Notes: generated by a model not told the origin, from the letters alone. A stretch of 36,832 nt of DNA from Elusimicrobiota bacterium (GCA_016191335.1 JACPOW010000067.1:1-36832), one strand, 5' to 3'. Shown: positions 15,814-23,486, numbered from the stretch's first letter. Numbers and translations are program-made.

Positions 15814-16604
15814 GACTCGCGCAGGAGCAGGGCTTCGAGGGCGAAGCCGGGCCCGAGCGCGGCGAGCAGGCCCCAGGACCCGGGCCGCGCGGGCCGGGCC
15901 AGCGCGTCCTTCAGGATGAACAGCACCGACGCCGACGACAGGTTGCCGTGCCTTTTCAGGAACGCGCGGGACAGCCCCGCCGCCCCGTCGGGCAGGCCCA
16001 TCGCGCGCTCCCCGCACAGGACGGCGCAGGCGGCCCCGTCGCCGAACAGCGCCGCGGCCACCAGCTGGGTCATCGTCCCGTCGCGCGGGAGGAAGGTCAG
16101 GCTGCAGAGCTCGACCGACAGCACGGCGACCGTCTCCTCGGGATGGCCGCGCAGGTATTCAAAGGCGCGGGACAGCGCCACCGCTCCGCCCGCGCAGCCG
16201 ACGCCGAACAGCGGCGTGCGCTTGAGCGTCCGCCGGAAGGGGAGCGACTGCGCCAGGTGGGCGTCGAGGCTCGGGGTCAGCAGCCCGGTGGTCGTGACGC
16301 TGAACAGATGGGTCAGCTCCGAGATCCCGACGCCGGCCTGCTCGAGCGCGGACAGCAGCGCCCGCCGCGCCAGGCGCTCGGCGTGAGGGAAATAATCGGC
16401 GTTCCGTTTCGCGAAGGGGACGCCGGCGAAATAGTAATCGGGCGCCTCGACCAAGGCGCGGGTCTCGACCCCCGCCCGGTCGAACAGGCCCTCGCGCCCG
16501 TCCGCCTCGGTGCCCGCGAACGCGGCGGCGCAGCGGGCGCGCAGCGCCTTCTGCTCGTAGCGGAACTCGGGCACGGCGGTCCCGACGGCCAGCACCCGCG
16601 CCAT
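15810..16604 (-). CDS. Type III polyketide synthase (chalcone synthase-like), internally deleted
   Basis: The protein has 264 residues; the family is usually 350-390. The N-terminal half is normal, with the catalytic Cys137 in FGVGCAGGAVAL and the VELCSLTF motif. After GDGAACAVLCGERA the sequence jumps within ~10 residues to LSRAFLKRHGNLSSASVLF, the family's Asn motif (N221). About 95 residues are absent, including the His-Pro-Gly-Gly segment with the catalytic His. The reading frame is intact. Normally the enzyme extends acyl-CoA with malonyl-CoA to alkylpyrones or resorcinols. This version should lack decarboxylation chemistry unless the gap is an assembly fault. It starts 1 nt into the stop of the methyltransferase gene. 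Confidence 0.88.
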   Translation of the reverse strand: MARVLAVGTAVPEFRYEQKALRARCAAAFAGTEADGREGLFDRAGVETRALVEAPDYYFAGVPFAKRNADYFPHAERLARRALLSALEQAGVGISELTHLFSVTTTGLLTPSLDAHLAQSLPFRRTLKRTPLFGVGCAGGAVALSRAFEYLRGHPEETVAVLSVELCSLTFLPRDGTMTQLVAAALFGDGAACAVLCGERAMGLPDGAAGLSRAFLKRHGNLSSASVLFILKDALARPARPGSWGLLAALGPGFALEALLLRES

Positions 16605-17317
16605 CAGACCTTCTCTCCGGCCAGGCTCAGGCGGAAGAACGGCCCGCGCCGCACGCGCAGGTACTTCAGGCCCGCGCGATGCGCCGCGGCCTCGAGCTCC
16701 TCGGGCAGGAAAGAGCGCCGCACCGACAGCGGCCCGTCGCAGCGCGACACGCGCCCGGCCAGGCAGGTCAGCGCCCGCACGCCGGCGTACGCCGCCGCGC
16801 AGCGCCTCAGGTCGCTGAAGAGCAGCCCTTTCTCCGCCAGGCCGTCGCACATCTTCAGCGACTCCTCGAGCTCGGCCGGCGGCAGATGATGCAGGAACAG
16901 CGAGCCCAGGACATAGTCGAAACGGCCGCCCTGCTCCGCGAACTCGCGCAGGCTCCCCTGCATCAGCCACAGGCTCTCCTCGCCCTCCGTCCGCGCGCGG
17001 GCGAGCTCGAGTATGCGCTCGTCGATGTCGATGCCGGTGATCTTGATGTTGAAGCGGCGCTGCCGTCCCCAGTTCAGGATGCGCAGGGGGATGTCGGCCG
17101 CGCCGGTCCCGACGTCGAGCATGGTGATGATCCGGCGCTTGTCCCAGGCCCGGCTCCAGACCTCGAGCCGTTCGCGCATGACGGCCCAGCCGCCGAGGAA
17201 GGCATTGGAGGTGGAGAGGAAATCCAGCGCGTCGCTGAGCTCGGTCGCGCTCGGCGTGCCCGAGTCCATGAGCTCGGGCTCGTCGCACCGGCGCTCCAGC
17301 GCGGGGATGAAATTCAT
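16604..17317 (-). CDS. Class I SAM-dependent methyltransferase
   Basis: The protein has 237 residues. Motif I is MLDVGTGAADIP (~70-80), the acidic ribose-binding motif is ITGIDIDERIL, and motif IV is FDYVLGSLFLHHL. This is the type of methyltransferase that goes with type III polyketide synthases and methylates their phenolic or pyrone product, so it is the first gene of a coupled trio (TGATG overlap with the next gene). The substrate is inferred from context only. TATAGT ends 6 nt before ATG 17317, suggesting a leaderless operon mRNA. Confidence 0.85.
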   Translation of the reverse strand: MNFIPALERRCDEPELMDSGTPSATELSDALDFLSTSNAFLGGWAVMRERLEVWSRAWDKRRIITMLDVGTGAADIPLRILNWGRQRRFNIKITGIDIDERILELARARTEGEESLWLMQGSLREFAEQGGRFDYVLGSLFLHHLPPAELEESLKMCDGLAEKGLLFSDLRRCAAAYAGVRALTCLAGRVSRCDGPLSVRRSFLPEELEAAAHRAGLKYLRVRRGPFFRLSLAGEKV

Positions 17318-17384
17318 GCCCCCACTATAACCCGCGGTCCTTGTCCGCGCCTTAGCGGGGAGGTAAAGCTTTCGTCCCGGTTTT

Positions 17385-18164
17385 TTAGGCCGTCGCGGGG
17401 CGCAGCTCGCTGACCTTGGATCGGTAGAACAGCAGCACCTTCCTGACGTAGTCCCGCGTTTGCGCGTACAGGCGGCGGCGCGCGAGGAAGCGCGGCCCGG
17501 CGTTGTACGCCGCGACGATGCGCTGGATCAGCCAGGAGGGGGCGTTCCGGTACGAGACGCCTTGGAGGTGATACTTCCTCCACGCGCGCTCGAACAGGTG
17601 CACCAGGTACAAGGTCCCCGCGCGGAGGTTGGCCTCCGGCTCGTAGAGGGCCCGCCCCGACACGCCCATGTCCTCCGACGTCGCGGGCATCACCTGCATC
17701 AGGCCCAGCGCGCCGGCGGGCGACTTCGCGCGCGCCGTGAACTCCGACTCGGCCGCGATCACGGACTTGACGAGCCTCGGGTCGAGGCCGAGCGCGTCCG
17801 CGTGCCTCTGGATCATCGCGTCATAGCCGTTCGTCTCCGGCCGGACCATCAGGCGGTCGAAGGTCCGCTCGAAGGGCGGCGGCGGCACCGACGGGATCTC
17901 GAGCACGAAGGGGACCGCGGCCGGCGTCCGCTTCGGCAACGGCTTCGGCCGCGCCGCGGGGAGCTCGGGCTTGCCGGACACCTCCGGCATGGCGAGGAAG
18001 GCGCGGTGCGCGCCCGCGTCGAAGAAACGGCCGAACTCGGCCCCGGCGAGGCCGAAGGCCTGGATGGAGTTCAGCGCGAGCAGGGTCTCGGGCGCGGGGT
18101 TGGTGAGGGCGGAGGTCGGGACGGCGAAGACGAGGACGGCGGCGAGATACGCGGAGGCTTGCAT
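17385..18164 (-). CDS. Exported lytic transglycosylase (SLT domain)
   Basis: The protein has 259 residues from ATG 18164. A signal peptide (MQASAYLAAVLVFAVPTSA) and a Pro-rich linker are followed by a Slt70-type catalytic domain (~115-250). The catalytic Glu is in SVIAAESEFTARAKSPAG, followed by ALGLMQVMPAT and, further on, VAAYNAGP. It cleaves peptidoglycan glycan strands to 1,6-anhydro ends in the periplasm. ATG 18164 is chosen over ATG 18206 because GGAG lies 8 nt upstream and the signal peptide starts there. It is one of the few genes here with a Shine-Dalgarno-type start. Confidence 0.9.
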   Translation of the reverse strand: MQASAYLAAVLVFAVPTSALTNPAPETLLALNSIQAFGLAGAEFGRFFDAGAHRAFLAMPEVSGKPELPAARPKPLPKRTPAAVPFVLEIPSVPPPPFERTFDRLMVRPETNGYDAMIQRHADALGLDPRLVKSVIAAESEFTARAKSPAGALGLMQVMPATSEDMGVSGRALYEPEANLRAGTLYLVHLFERAWRKYHLQGVSYRNAPSWLIQRIVAAYNAGPRFLARRRLYAQTRDYVRKVLLFYRSKVSELRPATA

Positions 18165-18262
18165 GTGTACAACTCCAGACCGGCCGCGCGATGCGCGGCC
18201 AAGCATTCCTCGGCGGACGGGGATGTTAGTACATCAACGGCCCAGGAGCCTAAAGGTCTTTG

Positions 18263-18283
18263 GGTCCATTTTGAAAATGGGCC
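18263..18283 (-). terminator. Hairpin directly after the MFS stop codon
   Basis: A 10-bp stem with one G-T pair (GGCCCATTTT with AAAATGGACC on the minus strand) begins at the base after the MFS stop codon. No T run follows, so termination is only possible. Confidence 0.35.
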
Positions 18284-19552
18284 TTATGGGGCAACGGCGG
18301 GCTTCGACGCCCGGGCGAGCGCCCAGGTCAGCAGGAGCAGCGCCGCGATGAGCGGCCCGACCGCGAGCGCCAGCAGGGGCAGGCTCGCGATCCCGGCGCC
18401 GGCGAGGAGCTTGCCGAACGCCCACAGGCCGAGGACGAGGGCGACCGACGACGCGCTCTCGAGCACCGCCGTCGCGTCGTCCACCTTGCCCTTCGGCGCG
18501 CGCGATTGGAAGAAGCTCTCGAGCTTCAGCTTGGCGACCACTTGGGGGATCCCGAAGAGGAACAGCGCCAGCGCCGGCAAGGTCAGGCTGCCCCAGAGGG
18601 GTCCGACCGGCACGGCCAGCGCCGCGAACAAGGTCATGCCGAGCGCGCAGGCGACCGTCCACCTCAGCATCGAGGTCCTCATCGCCGCGGCGTCGCGCTC
18701 GCGCCTCTGCTGGCGCATCGTCCACAGCCCCGCGACGATCCCGCCCAGGCTGTACAGGCCGATCATCATCCCGCCGTACGCCGCGGCCAAGGTCTCGTTC
18801 CCGGCCCCCGCCAGGTGCAGCGCGAACGCCGGGGCCATGAACCAGTACACGAGCGAGATCGGCACGTACACGAGCGAGTAGGTCAGCACGCTGTAGCGCA
18901 AGGCCGGCGTCCTCACGACCTGCGAAGCTCCCTCCTTCAAATGCTCGAAGTAGGTGCGCAGCGAGCCTTCGCCGGGGCCGGGCAGGCCGTTGCCGTCGAG
19001 GCCCGAGACCTTGCCGGGGAACTTCAAGGTGAGCGCGACCAGCCCGATCGAGAGCGACATCGCGACGGGGAACGCGATCAAGGCGGGGATGAACCCGGCC
19101 GACGCGACCAGGGCCCCCGTCGCGATCGGCACGATGGTCGCCACGACCTCGATCACCGTCTGGCGGGCCGCCTTGAAATGCTCGAGCTTCCTTTGATCCT
19201 GGTTCAGGAGCACGGCCGGTATGCTCTTCTCCGTGATCAGAGCGACGCCGAGCAGGACCGCGTCCACGGCGAACAGCGCCACGAGGCCGCCCAGGCTCAG
19301 CCAGCCCGCCGCGAGCAGGCCCGCGATCAGCCCGCCCGTCGCCACGCGCAGGCCGGCGCTCCACATGTACGCGCCTTTGAGACCGAGCTTCTTGGCGACG
19401 ATGGGCGCGGCGATGGTGCCCGCGAGCTCGGCGAGCGCGGCGGTCATGCCCACGTCGGCCACCACCGACGCGCTGCCGAACACCTTCGCGATCAGCGGCG
19501 GCAGGCCGGCGTTCTGCGCCTCGATGCCGACCTGGGCCAGGATCAGCGCCAC
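18284..19552 (-). CDS. MFS-type transporter (3' part of a frameshifted gene)
   Basis: The readable frame gives at least 422 residues with about 11 hydrophobic helices in two blocks and a basic cytoplasmic loop (MRQQRRERD), as in major facilitator proteins. The substrate is unknown. GTG 19552 is a formal start only: it lies inside the first helix, whose earlier part (WFGFSKPLAFFLVALIL) is coded upstream in this same frame back to about 19640. There the frame meets the end of the exported N-terminal ORF (19543-20058). A one-base deletion near 19630-19645 would explain the break, so both parts are best read as one gene of about 590 codons. Confidence 0.8.
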   Translation of the reverse strand: MALILAQVGIEAQNAGLPPLIAKVFGSASVVADVGMTAALAELAGTIAAPIVAKKLGLKGAYMWSAGLRVATGGLIAGLLAAGWLSLGGLVALFAVDAVLLGVALITEKSIPAVLLNQDQRKLEHFKAARQTVIEVVATIVPIATGALVASAGFIPALIAFPVAMSLSIGLVALTLKFPGKVSGLDGNGLPGPGEGSLRTYFEHLKEGASQVVRTPALRYSVLTYSLVYVPISLVYWFMAPAFALHLAGAGNETLAAAYGGMMIGLYSLGGIVAGLWTMRQQRRERDAAAMRTSMLRWTVACALGMTLFAALAVPVGPLWGSLTLPALALFLFGIPQVVAKLKLESFFQSRAPKGKVDDATAVLESASSVALVLGLWAFGKLLAGAGIASLPLLALAVGPLIAALLLLTWALARASKPAVAP

Positions 19553-20058
19553 CAGGAAGAAGGCCAGCGGCTTGGAGAAGCCGAACCAGGTCCTCGCGCG
19601 CGTCTCGCTCGGCGGCTTGGGCGGCTCGTTCGGCGCTCGGCGACCGCGACGGGCGCCTCGGCTTCCTTCTCGTCGAAGGCGGCCCTCAGCTCGTCGAAAC
19701 GTTCTTGGACCGCGAGCGCCTTCTCCGGCGTCGGCGCGGCGGGCAGCGGCGCGGCGGGAGCGGCTCTCACGGGGAGGAGGGCCCGGGCGGCGCGGACCGG
19801 CTGGACCGCCGCCAGGCGCGCGGCCATCACGGCCGAGGGGACCGGCGCCAAGGACGGGACCGCGAGCGTGGAGCCGAGGCCCGGCGCGCCCAACGCCGAA
19901 GGCGAGAGCGTCGGCGCCGTCAGGCTCGGCGTGGAGAGGGGGGCGAGGCCGAGCCCGCCGACGGGAAGGGCGGCCGCCCGTCCGGAGACGACCTGGGCCT
20001 GGGCGGCGGGGGACCGCCCCAGGACGAGCGCGAGGACGATGGAGACGGCGGCTCTCAC
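19543..20058 (-). CDS. Exported-type N-terminal extension of the MFS gene (5' part, frameshifted)
   Basis: From GTG 20058 there is a signal peptide (MRAAVSIVLALVLGRSPAAQA) and a Pro/Ala/Leu/Ser-rich stretch like those of the genes starting at 11842 and 27718, then a helical segment (KALAVQERFDELRAAFDEKEAE). From about 19640 the frame turns into Arg/Ser-rich nonsense and stops at 19543, while the neighbouring frame continues as the transporter. TATGAT ends 6 nt before the GTG and a TAGG element lies 73 nt upstream. The start is supported by both. Confidence 0.7.
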   Translation of the reverse strand: MRAAVSIVLALVLGRSPAAQAQVVSGRAAALPVGGLGLAPLSTPSLTAPTLSPSALGAPGLGSTLAVPSLAPVPSAVMAARLAAVQPVRAARALLPVRAAPAAPLPAAPTPEKALAVQERFDELRAAFDEKEAEAPVAVAERRTSRPSRRARRARGPGSASPSRWPSSWWR

Positions 20059-20094
20059 GCCCTCATCATAGGGAATGCGCGGGCGGGATGATTG

Positions 20095-20131
20095 AGCCGA
20101 AGGTCCCCTTTCCCGGACGCCAATGGTCCTA
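20095..20131 (-). promoter_or_regulatory. TAGG upstream element, copy B
   Basis: On the minus strand it starts TAGGACCATTGGCG at 20131, 73 nt before GTG 20058 and 61 nt before the -10 box TATGAT (20070-20065). A second GGACCTT half follows about 23 nt on. No -35 box is present. Confidence 0.6.
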
Positions 20132-20146
20132 CGCGGCGCGTTCCCA

Positions 20147-20175
20147 TTGACGGCCGGCGGCCGCGCCCTTACACT
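20147..20175 (+). promoter_or_regulatory. Sigma70-type leaderless promoter of the 20182 gene
   Basis: TTGACG (20147-20152), a 17-bp spacer, and TACACT (20170-20175) are followed 6 nt later by ATG 20182. This is the clearest complete promoter in the window and shows that the -10 box next to the start codon is real. Confidence 0.75.
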
Positions 20176-20181
20176 GACGGG

Positions 20182-20664
20182 ATGGACGCGCCGCGCGGCG
20201 AGCTGGCCTCCCGGACCCGCTTCATGGCCGCCGCCGCGGCCGGGACGGCGCTCGCGCTGCTGGGCGTCTACGCCGGCCTCGGCGTCCACGACGGGTTCGG
20301 CGACTGGGACCTCCACCGCGTCGGCCGCCGGTTCCTCCGCTTCCTGCCCTGGGTCCTCGCTCTGAGCGCCCTCGGCGGCGCTCTCCTGCGCGGGTTCTAC
20401 GCGCGCCTGCTGACCGGCAAGCCCTCCGGCCTCGGCGTCCTGGGCACCATCGTCCGCGCCTTCGCCCATTTCCCGCTGTACGGCGGGGTCGCCCTGTTCT
20501 CCATCATGTTCGGCTTCGCCGTTCTCGGCCTGCGCGCCGCGCCCCACCGGCTCCTCGGCGGCGAGCCGCCGGGGACCTCCGACGAGACCCTGACGAGGTG
20601 GCTCGGCACGCCGATCTGGTTCGTCATCATGCCCTTCAACGCTCGATTCTTGGCCGATGAATAA
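20182..20664 (+). CDS. Small membrane protein of unknown function
   Basis: The 160 residues have three hydrophobic segments (~14-32, ~54-72, ~95-118) and a fourth short one near the end (IWFVIMPFNARFLADE). No motif is recognised. ATG 20182 is chosen over an upstream ATG because the promoter's -10 box ends 6 nt before it. Its last ~270 nt are overlapped on the other strand by the end of the coiled-coil gene. This gene has the more protein-like sequence in the overlap. Confidence 0.65.
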   Translation: MDAPRGELASRTRFMAAAAAGTALALLGVYAGLGVHDGFGDWDLHRVGRRFLRFLPWVLALSALGGALLRGFYARLLTGKPSGLGVLGTIVRAFAHFPLYGGVALFSIMFGFAVLGLRAAPHRLLGGEPPGTSDETLTRWLGTPIWFVIMPFNARFLADE

Positions 20665-21005
20665 TCGAAGTCGGCGACGCGGCCCGCAAACCCGTCCATG
20701 CGAGAATGGAACTCGTCCCGGGTCACCATCTTTTCCTTGATGTGGCCGCGGATGTCGGCCAGCTCCGCGGTGTGATGGGCCAAGGTGATGGCGATGGGGC
20801 GGAACAGGTCGTGGATCTCCGCCCGGAATATCGCGAACTCGGCCTTCATGTCCGCTTTCGTCGCGAAGTTCATCTCGAGCTTCGTCGCGAGGTCGGCCAG
20901 ATCGGCCTTAGTCGCGAAGGCGCTCAGATCGGCCTTGGTGGCGAAGCCGCGAAGGTCTGATTTCGTCGCCGGCAGGTGACCGTCGTCTCTCATCTCGTCG
21001 GTCAT
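20397..21005 (-). CDS. Coiled-coil protein with ATK-DL repeats
   Basis: The frame has 202 residues. Residues ~10-60 repeat a seven-residue-like unit (ATKSDL, ATKADL, ATKADL, ATKLEM, ATKADM), followed by a helical part (FRPIAITLAHHTAELADIRGHI), as in DUF1640-like and phage-associated coiled-coil proteins. The last ~85 residues lie antisense to the membrane-protein gene and are Arg/Pro-rich, so the natural stop has probably been lost and the real protein is near 115 residues. ATG 21005 has GGAGG upstream and overlaps the previous stop by 1 nt (TAATG). Confidence 0.7.
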   Translation of the reverse strand: MTDEMRDDGHLPATKSDLRGFATKADLSAFATKADLADLATKLEMNFATKADMKAEFAIFRAEIHDLFRPIAITLAHHTAELADIRGHIKEKMVTRDEFHSRMDGFAGRVADFDYSSAKNRALKGMMTNQIGVPSHLVRVSSEVPGGSPPRSRWGAARRPRTAKPNMMENRATPPYSGKWAKARTMVPRTPRPEGLPVSRRA

Positions 21006-21190
21006 TATACCCTCGCCTCCATCGAGCGGCAAGGGCCGGAAGTCCCATGGCGATCCCGTTTCTTCGACCGCATCTTCTCCTGGATGGCGGCGAGCTTCCC
21101 CTCGATGCGGTCCAGCGCCGCCAGGATCATCAGGCCGTCCAGGCCGCCGCCGATCAAGGTCGCGGCGGACCAAGTCTTTTTATCGTTCAT
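21005..21190 (-). CDS. Small protein, probable partner of the ATK-repeat coiled-coil protein
   Basis: The 61 residues have a weakly hydrophobic N-terminus (TWSAATLIGGGLDGLMIL) and a helical middle (ALDRIEGKLAAIQEKMRSKK). A purine-rich ribosome-binding site (AGAAGGGGG) lies about 7 nt upstream of ATG 21190. Its stop overlaps the next start, so the two are translated together. Function unknown. Confidence 0.6.
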   Translation of the reverse strand: MNDKKTWSAATLIGGGLDGLMILAALDRIEGKLAAIQEKMRSKKRDRHGTSGPCRSMEARV

Positions 21191-21241
21191 CGGTGCACCC
21201 CCTTCTCTACAGACGATCGAGGGGCCCGAAAAGTTGCATCA

Positions 21242-21260
21242 ACCTGCCAAAATGGCAGGT
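21242..21260. repeat. 8-bp hairpin between operon start and terminator
   Basis: ACCTGCCA-AAA-TGGCAGGT, a perfect 8-bp stem. It lies upstream of the coiled-coil pair on the minus strand and beyond the ahcY terminator. No T run follows on either strand in the direction needed for termination, so an operator is possible. Confidence 0.4.
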
Positions 21261-21276
21261 AAAAAATTTGGGCAAT

Positions 21277-21310
21277 AAAAAGGCCCCTGGATTTCTCCAG
21301 GGGCCTTTTT
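21277..21310 (-). terminator. Bidirectional rho-independent terminator of ahcY
   Basis: A perfect 9-bp stem (GGCCCCTGG, 21282-21290, with CCAGGGGCC, 21297-21305) has a 6-nt loop, flanked by AAAAA and TTTTT. It lies 12 bases past the ahcY stop and would work in both directions. Confidence 0.92.
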
Positions 21311-21321
21311 AAGACCTATCT

Positions 21322-22647
21322 TCAGTAGCGGTAGTTGTCGGGCTTGAACGGGCCTTCCACGGGGATGCCGAGGTACTCGGCCTGGCCCTTGGTGAGCTTG
21401 GTCAGCTTCGCGCCGAGCTTGCCGAGGTGCAGCGCCGCGACCTTCTCGTCGAGGTGCTTCGGCAGCAGGTACACCTGCTTCTTGTACTTGCCCGTGGCCT
21501 TGTTGCTCCACAGCTCGATCTGCGCCATCACCTGGTTGGTGAACGAGCAGCTCATGACGAACGACGGATGCCCCGTCGCGCACCCGAGGTTGACGAGCCG
21601 TCCCTCGGCGAGCACGGTCACGACCTTGCCGGAAGGCCACACGAACTGGTCCACCTGCGGCTTGATCTCCGTCTTCTTGAGCTTCTTGTCGGAGGTCATG
21701 GAGGCGATGTCGATCTCGAGGTCGAAGTGGCCGATGTTGCAGACGATGGCCTGGTTCTTCATCGCGTCGAGGTGCTTGCGCAGGATGACGTCCTTGCAGC
21801 CCGTGGCGGTGACGAAGATGTCGCCGATCGAGGCGGCCTCGTCCATCGTGATGACCTCATAGCCTTCCATGCAGGCCTGGAGGGCGTTGATCGGGTCGAT
21901 CTCGGTGATGAGCACGCGCGCGCCCTGGCCGCGCAGCGACTGCGCGCAGCCCTTGCCCACGTCGCCGTAGCCGGCGACGACGGCGATCTTGCCCGCGACC
22001 ATGACGTCGGTGGCGCGCTTGATGCCGTCGAGGAGGGACTCGCGGCAGCCGTACAGGTTGTCGAACTTCGACTTGGTGCAGCTGTCGTTGATGTTGATCG
22101 CGGGCGTCAGGAGCGTGCCGTTCTTGAGGCGCTCGTAGAGGCGGTGCACGCCGGTGGTCGTCTCTTCCGAGAGGCCGACGATGTCCTTGGCCATCTTGGG
22201 GTACTTGTCGAAGACCATGTTCGTCAGGTCGCCGCCGTCGTCGAGGATCATGTTGAGGGGCTCGCCGGAGGGGAACTTGAGGGTCTGCTCGATGCACCAG
22301 TCGAACTCCTCGGCGTTCATGCCCTTCCACGCGAAGACCGCGGCCTTGCCGGCCTTGGCGATGGCGGCGGCGGCGTGGTCCTGGGTCGAGAAGATGTTGC
22401 AGGAGGACCAGCGGACCTCGGCGCCGAGCTCGAGAAGGGTCTCGATCAGGACGGCGGTCTGGATGGTCATGTGCAGGCAGCCCGCGATGCGCGCGCCCTT
22501 GAGGGGGAGCTTGCCCTTGTACTCGGCGCGCAGCGCCATGAGGCCCGGCATCTCGGACTCGGCGATGGTGATCTCTTTGCGGCCCCAGTCGGCGAGCGTG
22601 ATGTCTTTGACCTTGTAGTCGTTCTTCATGGCGGTGGCGGTGGGCAT
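21322..22647 (-). CDS. ahcY: Adenosylhomocysteinase
   Basis: The full-length 441-residue enzyme hydrolyses S-adenosylhomocysteine to adenosine and homocysteine, clearing the by-product of the methyltransferases in the cell. Visible are H59 ([11 protein letters not shown]), DDGGDLTN (~136-143), E162 ([11 protein letters not shown]), K192/D196 ([11 protein letters not shown]), the NAD motif GYGDVGKG (226-233) and the C-terminal KPDNYRY tail. Start ATG 22647 has AGGAG 5 nt upstream. Unlike most genes here it has a leader of about 30 nt after TATAAT, too short for a riboswitch. Own promoter and terminator. Confidence 0.97.
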   Translation of the reverse strand: MPTATAMKNDYKVKDITLADWGRKEITIAESEMPGLMALRAEYKGKLPLKGARIAGCLHMTIQTAVLIETLLELGAEVRWSSCNIFSTQDHAAAAIAKAGKAAVFAWKGMNAEEFDWCIEQTLKFPSGEPLNMILDDGGDLTNMVFDKYPKMAKDIVGLSEETTTGVHRLYERLKNGTLLTPAININDSCTKSKFDNLYGCRESLLDGIKRATDVMVAGKIAVVAGYGDVGKGCAQSLRGQGARVLITEIDPINALQACMEGYEVITMDEAASIGDIFVTATGCKDVILRKHLDAMKNQAIVCNIGHFDLEIDIASMTSDKKLKKTEIKPQVDQFVWPSGKVVTVLAEGRLVNLGCATGHPSFVMSCSFTNQVMAQIELWSNKATGKYKKQVYLLPKHLDEKVAALHLGKLGAKLTKLTKGQAEYLGIPVEGPFKPDNYRY

Positions 22648-22652
22648 CGTAT

Positions 22653-22686
22653 CTCCTGTTTGTTGCGGAATCGGATGGTAATTATA
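22653..22686 (-). promoter_or_regulatory. ahcY: ahcY -10 box and ribosome-binding site
   Basis: TATAAT (22686-22681) and AGGAG (22657-22653) precede ATG 22647. No convincing -35 box. This is a conventional leadered start, in contrast to the leaderless ones. Confidence 0.6.
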
Positions 22687-22705
22687 CCAGATTCACGACG
22701 AGGAA

Positions 22706-23086
22706 CTACCTCTCCAGCATCATCTTGTCGACGGCGCGCTTGGCGGTCTGCAGGTCCACACCGTAGAGGCGGCGGTACAGCTGGATGGCCTCGATGAACT
22801 GGTTGTTCTGGACCATTTTGATGATGGCCGCGCGGCCCTGATCGACCGGGAGCTTGGCCTGGCGTCCGGCGTTCTGGCGGGCGGCCTCCTCGGCGGCCTC
22901 TTTGAGGGCTCCGAGAAAGCCAGAAAAACTCGGCTGTTCGTCCGCTTCGGGCTCCTCCCCGGCTTCCTGGACGCCGGGCAAGGGGGCCTGAGGGCGGCCC
23001 GAGAGCGGGTTGACCGTGATAATCTCGGTCGAGCGCTTATAAAGGATGATGAAGGCGACGGCCACGAAGCCGATGAGGATCCACAT
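22706..23086 (-). CDS. Membrane-anchored protein with ribosomal L7/L12 C-terminal-like domain
   Basis: The protein has 126 residues. One N-terminal transmembrane helix (MWILIGFVAVAFIILYKRS) and a Pro/Glu-rich linker are followed by a C-terminal ~40-residue segment. That segment (NNQFIEAIQLYRRLYGVDLQTAKRAVDKM) resembles the helix pair of the bL12 C-terminal domain (IEAIKLYRE..G.GLKEAKDAV). Several small bacterial proteins carry this motif outside ribosomes; the function is unknown. TATAAT ends 7 nt before ATG, so the mRNA is probably leaderless. Confidence 0.78.
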   Translation of the reverse strand: MWILIGFVAVAFIILYKRSTEIITVNPLSGRPQAPLPGVQEAGEEPEADEQPSFSGFLGALKEAAEEAARQNAGRQAKLPVDQGRAAIIKMVQNNQFIEAIQLYRRLYGVDLQTAKRAVDKMMLER

Positions 23087-23107
23087 CGGCGCTATTATAG
23101 CGGAAGC

Positions 23108-23329
23108 TTAGTCGTGGGGGTGCAGGATCGCGTCGATCTTCTCGGCGGCGACGGGCATGTTCAGGCGGATCCAGAAGAGGACTTCCTCGGGCTGGGGGGC
23201 GGGGCGGCCGGGCTTTTCGGCGGCCATGAGCTGGTGGGCCATGGTCATCTGGGCGGGGGAGATCACCGAGGCGATCGCCTGAGCCACGATCTTGCGGCGC
23301 GAACCGTCGAGGGAGACGAGGGTCATCAT
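23108..23329 (-). CDS. Small hypothetical protein
   Basis: The 73 residues are soluble and have no recognised domain (…SPAQMTMAHQLMAAEKPG… EEVLFWIRLNM…). Two ATGs lie in tandem (23329, 23326); TACAAT ends 6 nt before the first, matching the leaderless pattern, which supports it as a real gene. It lies 21 nt before the L12-like gene on the same strand. Confidence 0.55.
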   Translation of the reverse strand: MMTLVSLDGSRRKIVAQAIASVISPAQMTMAHQLMAAEKPGRPAPQPEEVLFWIRLNMPVAAEKIDAILHPHD

Positions 23330-23445
23330 GCAGCTATTGTAGCGGGAAGGGGGAGGAGGCTCCTATGCGCATGGTCATCAGCGGTTGTTACCCGCGCTCA
23401 ATAGGTCGTTGTACCCAAGATGGCGGGGGGCCTTTTCGAGCGCGG

Positions 23446-23462
23446 ACTATCCTTGAGGATAG
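23446..23462. repeat. 17-bp hairpin repeat, copy 2
   Basis: Identical to 4969-4985. Here TTGAGG inside the hairpin doubles as the -35 box of the MscS gene, so a DNA-binding protein at the palindrome would block that promoter. Confidence 0.6.
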
Positions 23463-23481
23463 CCGGCGGTTCGGGCATAAT
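23453..23481 (+). promoter_or_regulatory. Promoter of the MscS gene
   Basis: TTGAGG (23453-23458), a 17-bp spacer and CATAAT (23476-23481) are followed 5 nt later by ATG 23487. The -35 box lies within a perfect 6-bp palindromic hairpin. Confidence 0.6.
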
Positions 23482-23486
23482 AGGCT

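Noticed and set aside
21242-21260. Hairpin as a second ahcY terminator
   Set aside because: No T run follows in the ahcY direction, and the perfect terminator at 21277-21310 already serves.
22648-22700. SAH or SAM riboswitch upstream of ahcY
   Set aside because: Only about 30 nt separate the -10 box and the start codon, too short for either aptamer.
23402-23440. TAGGTCGTTG upstream of the MscS gene as a fifth TAGG element
   Set aside because: It lies 85 nt, not 73-74 nt, from the start codon, matches poorly after the first six bases, and the gene has its own -35 box.
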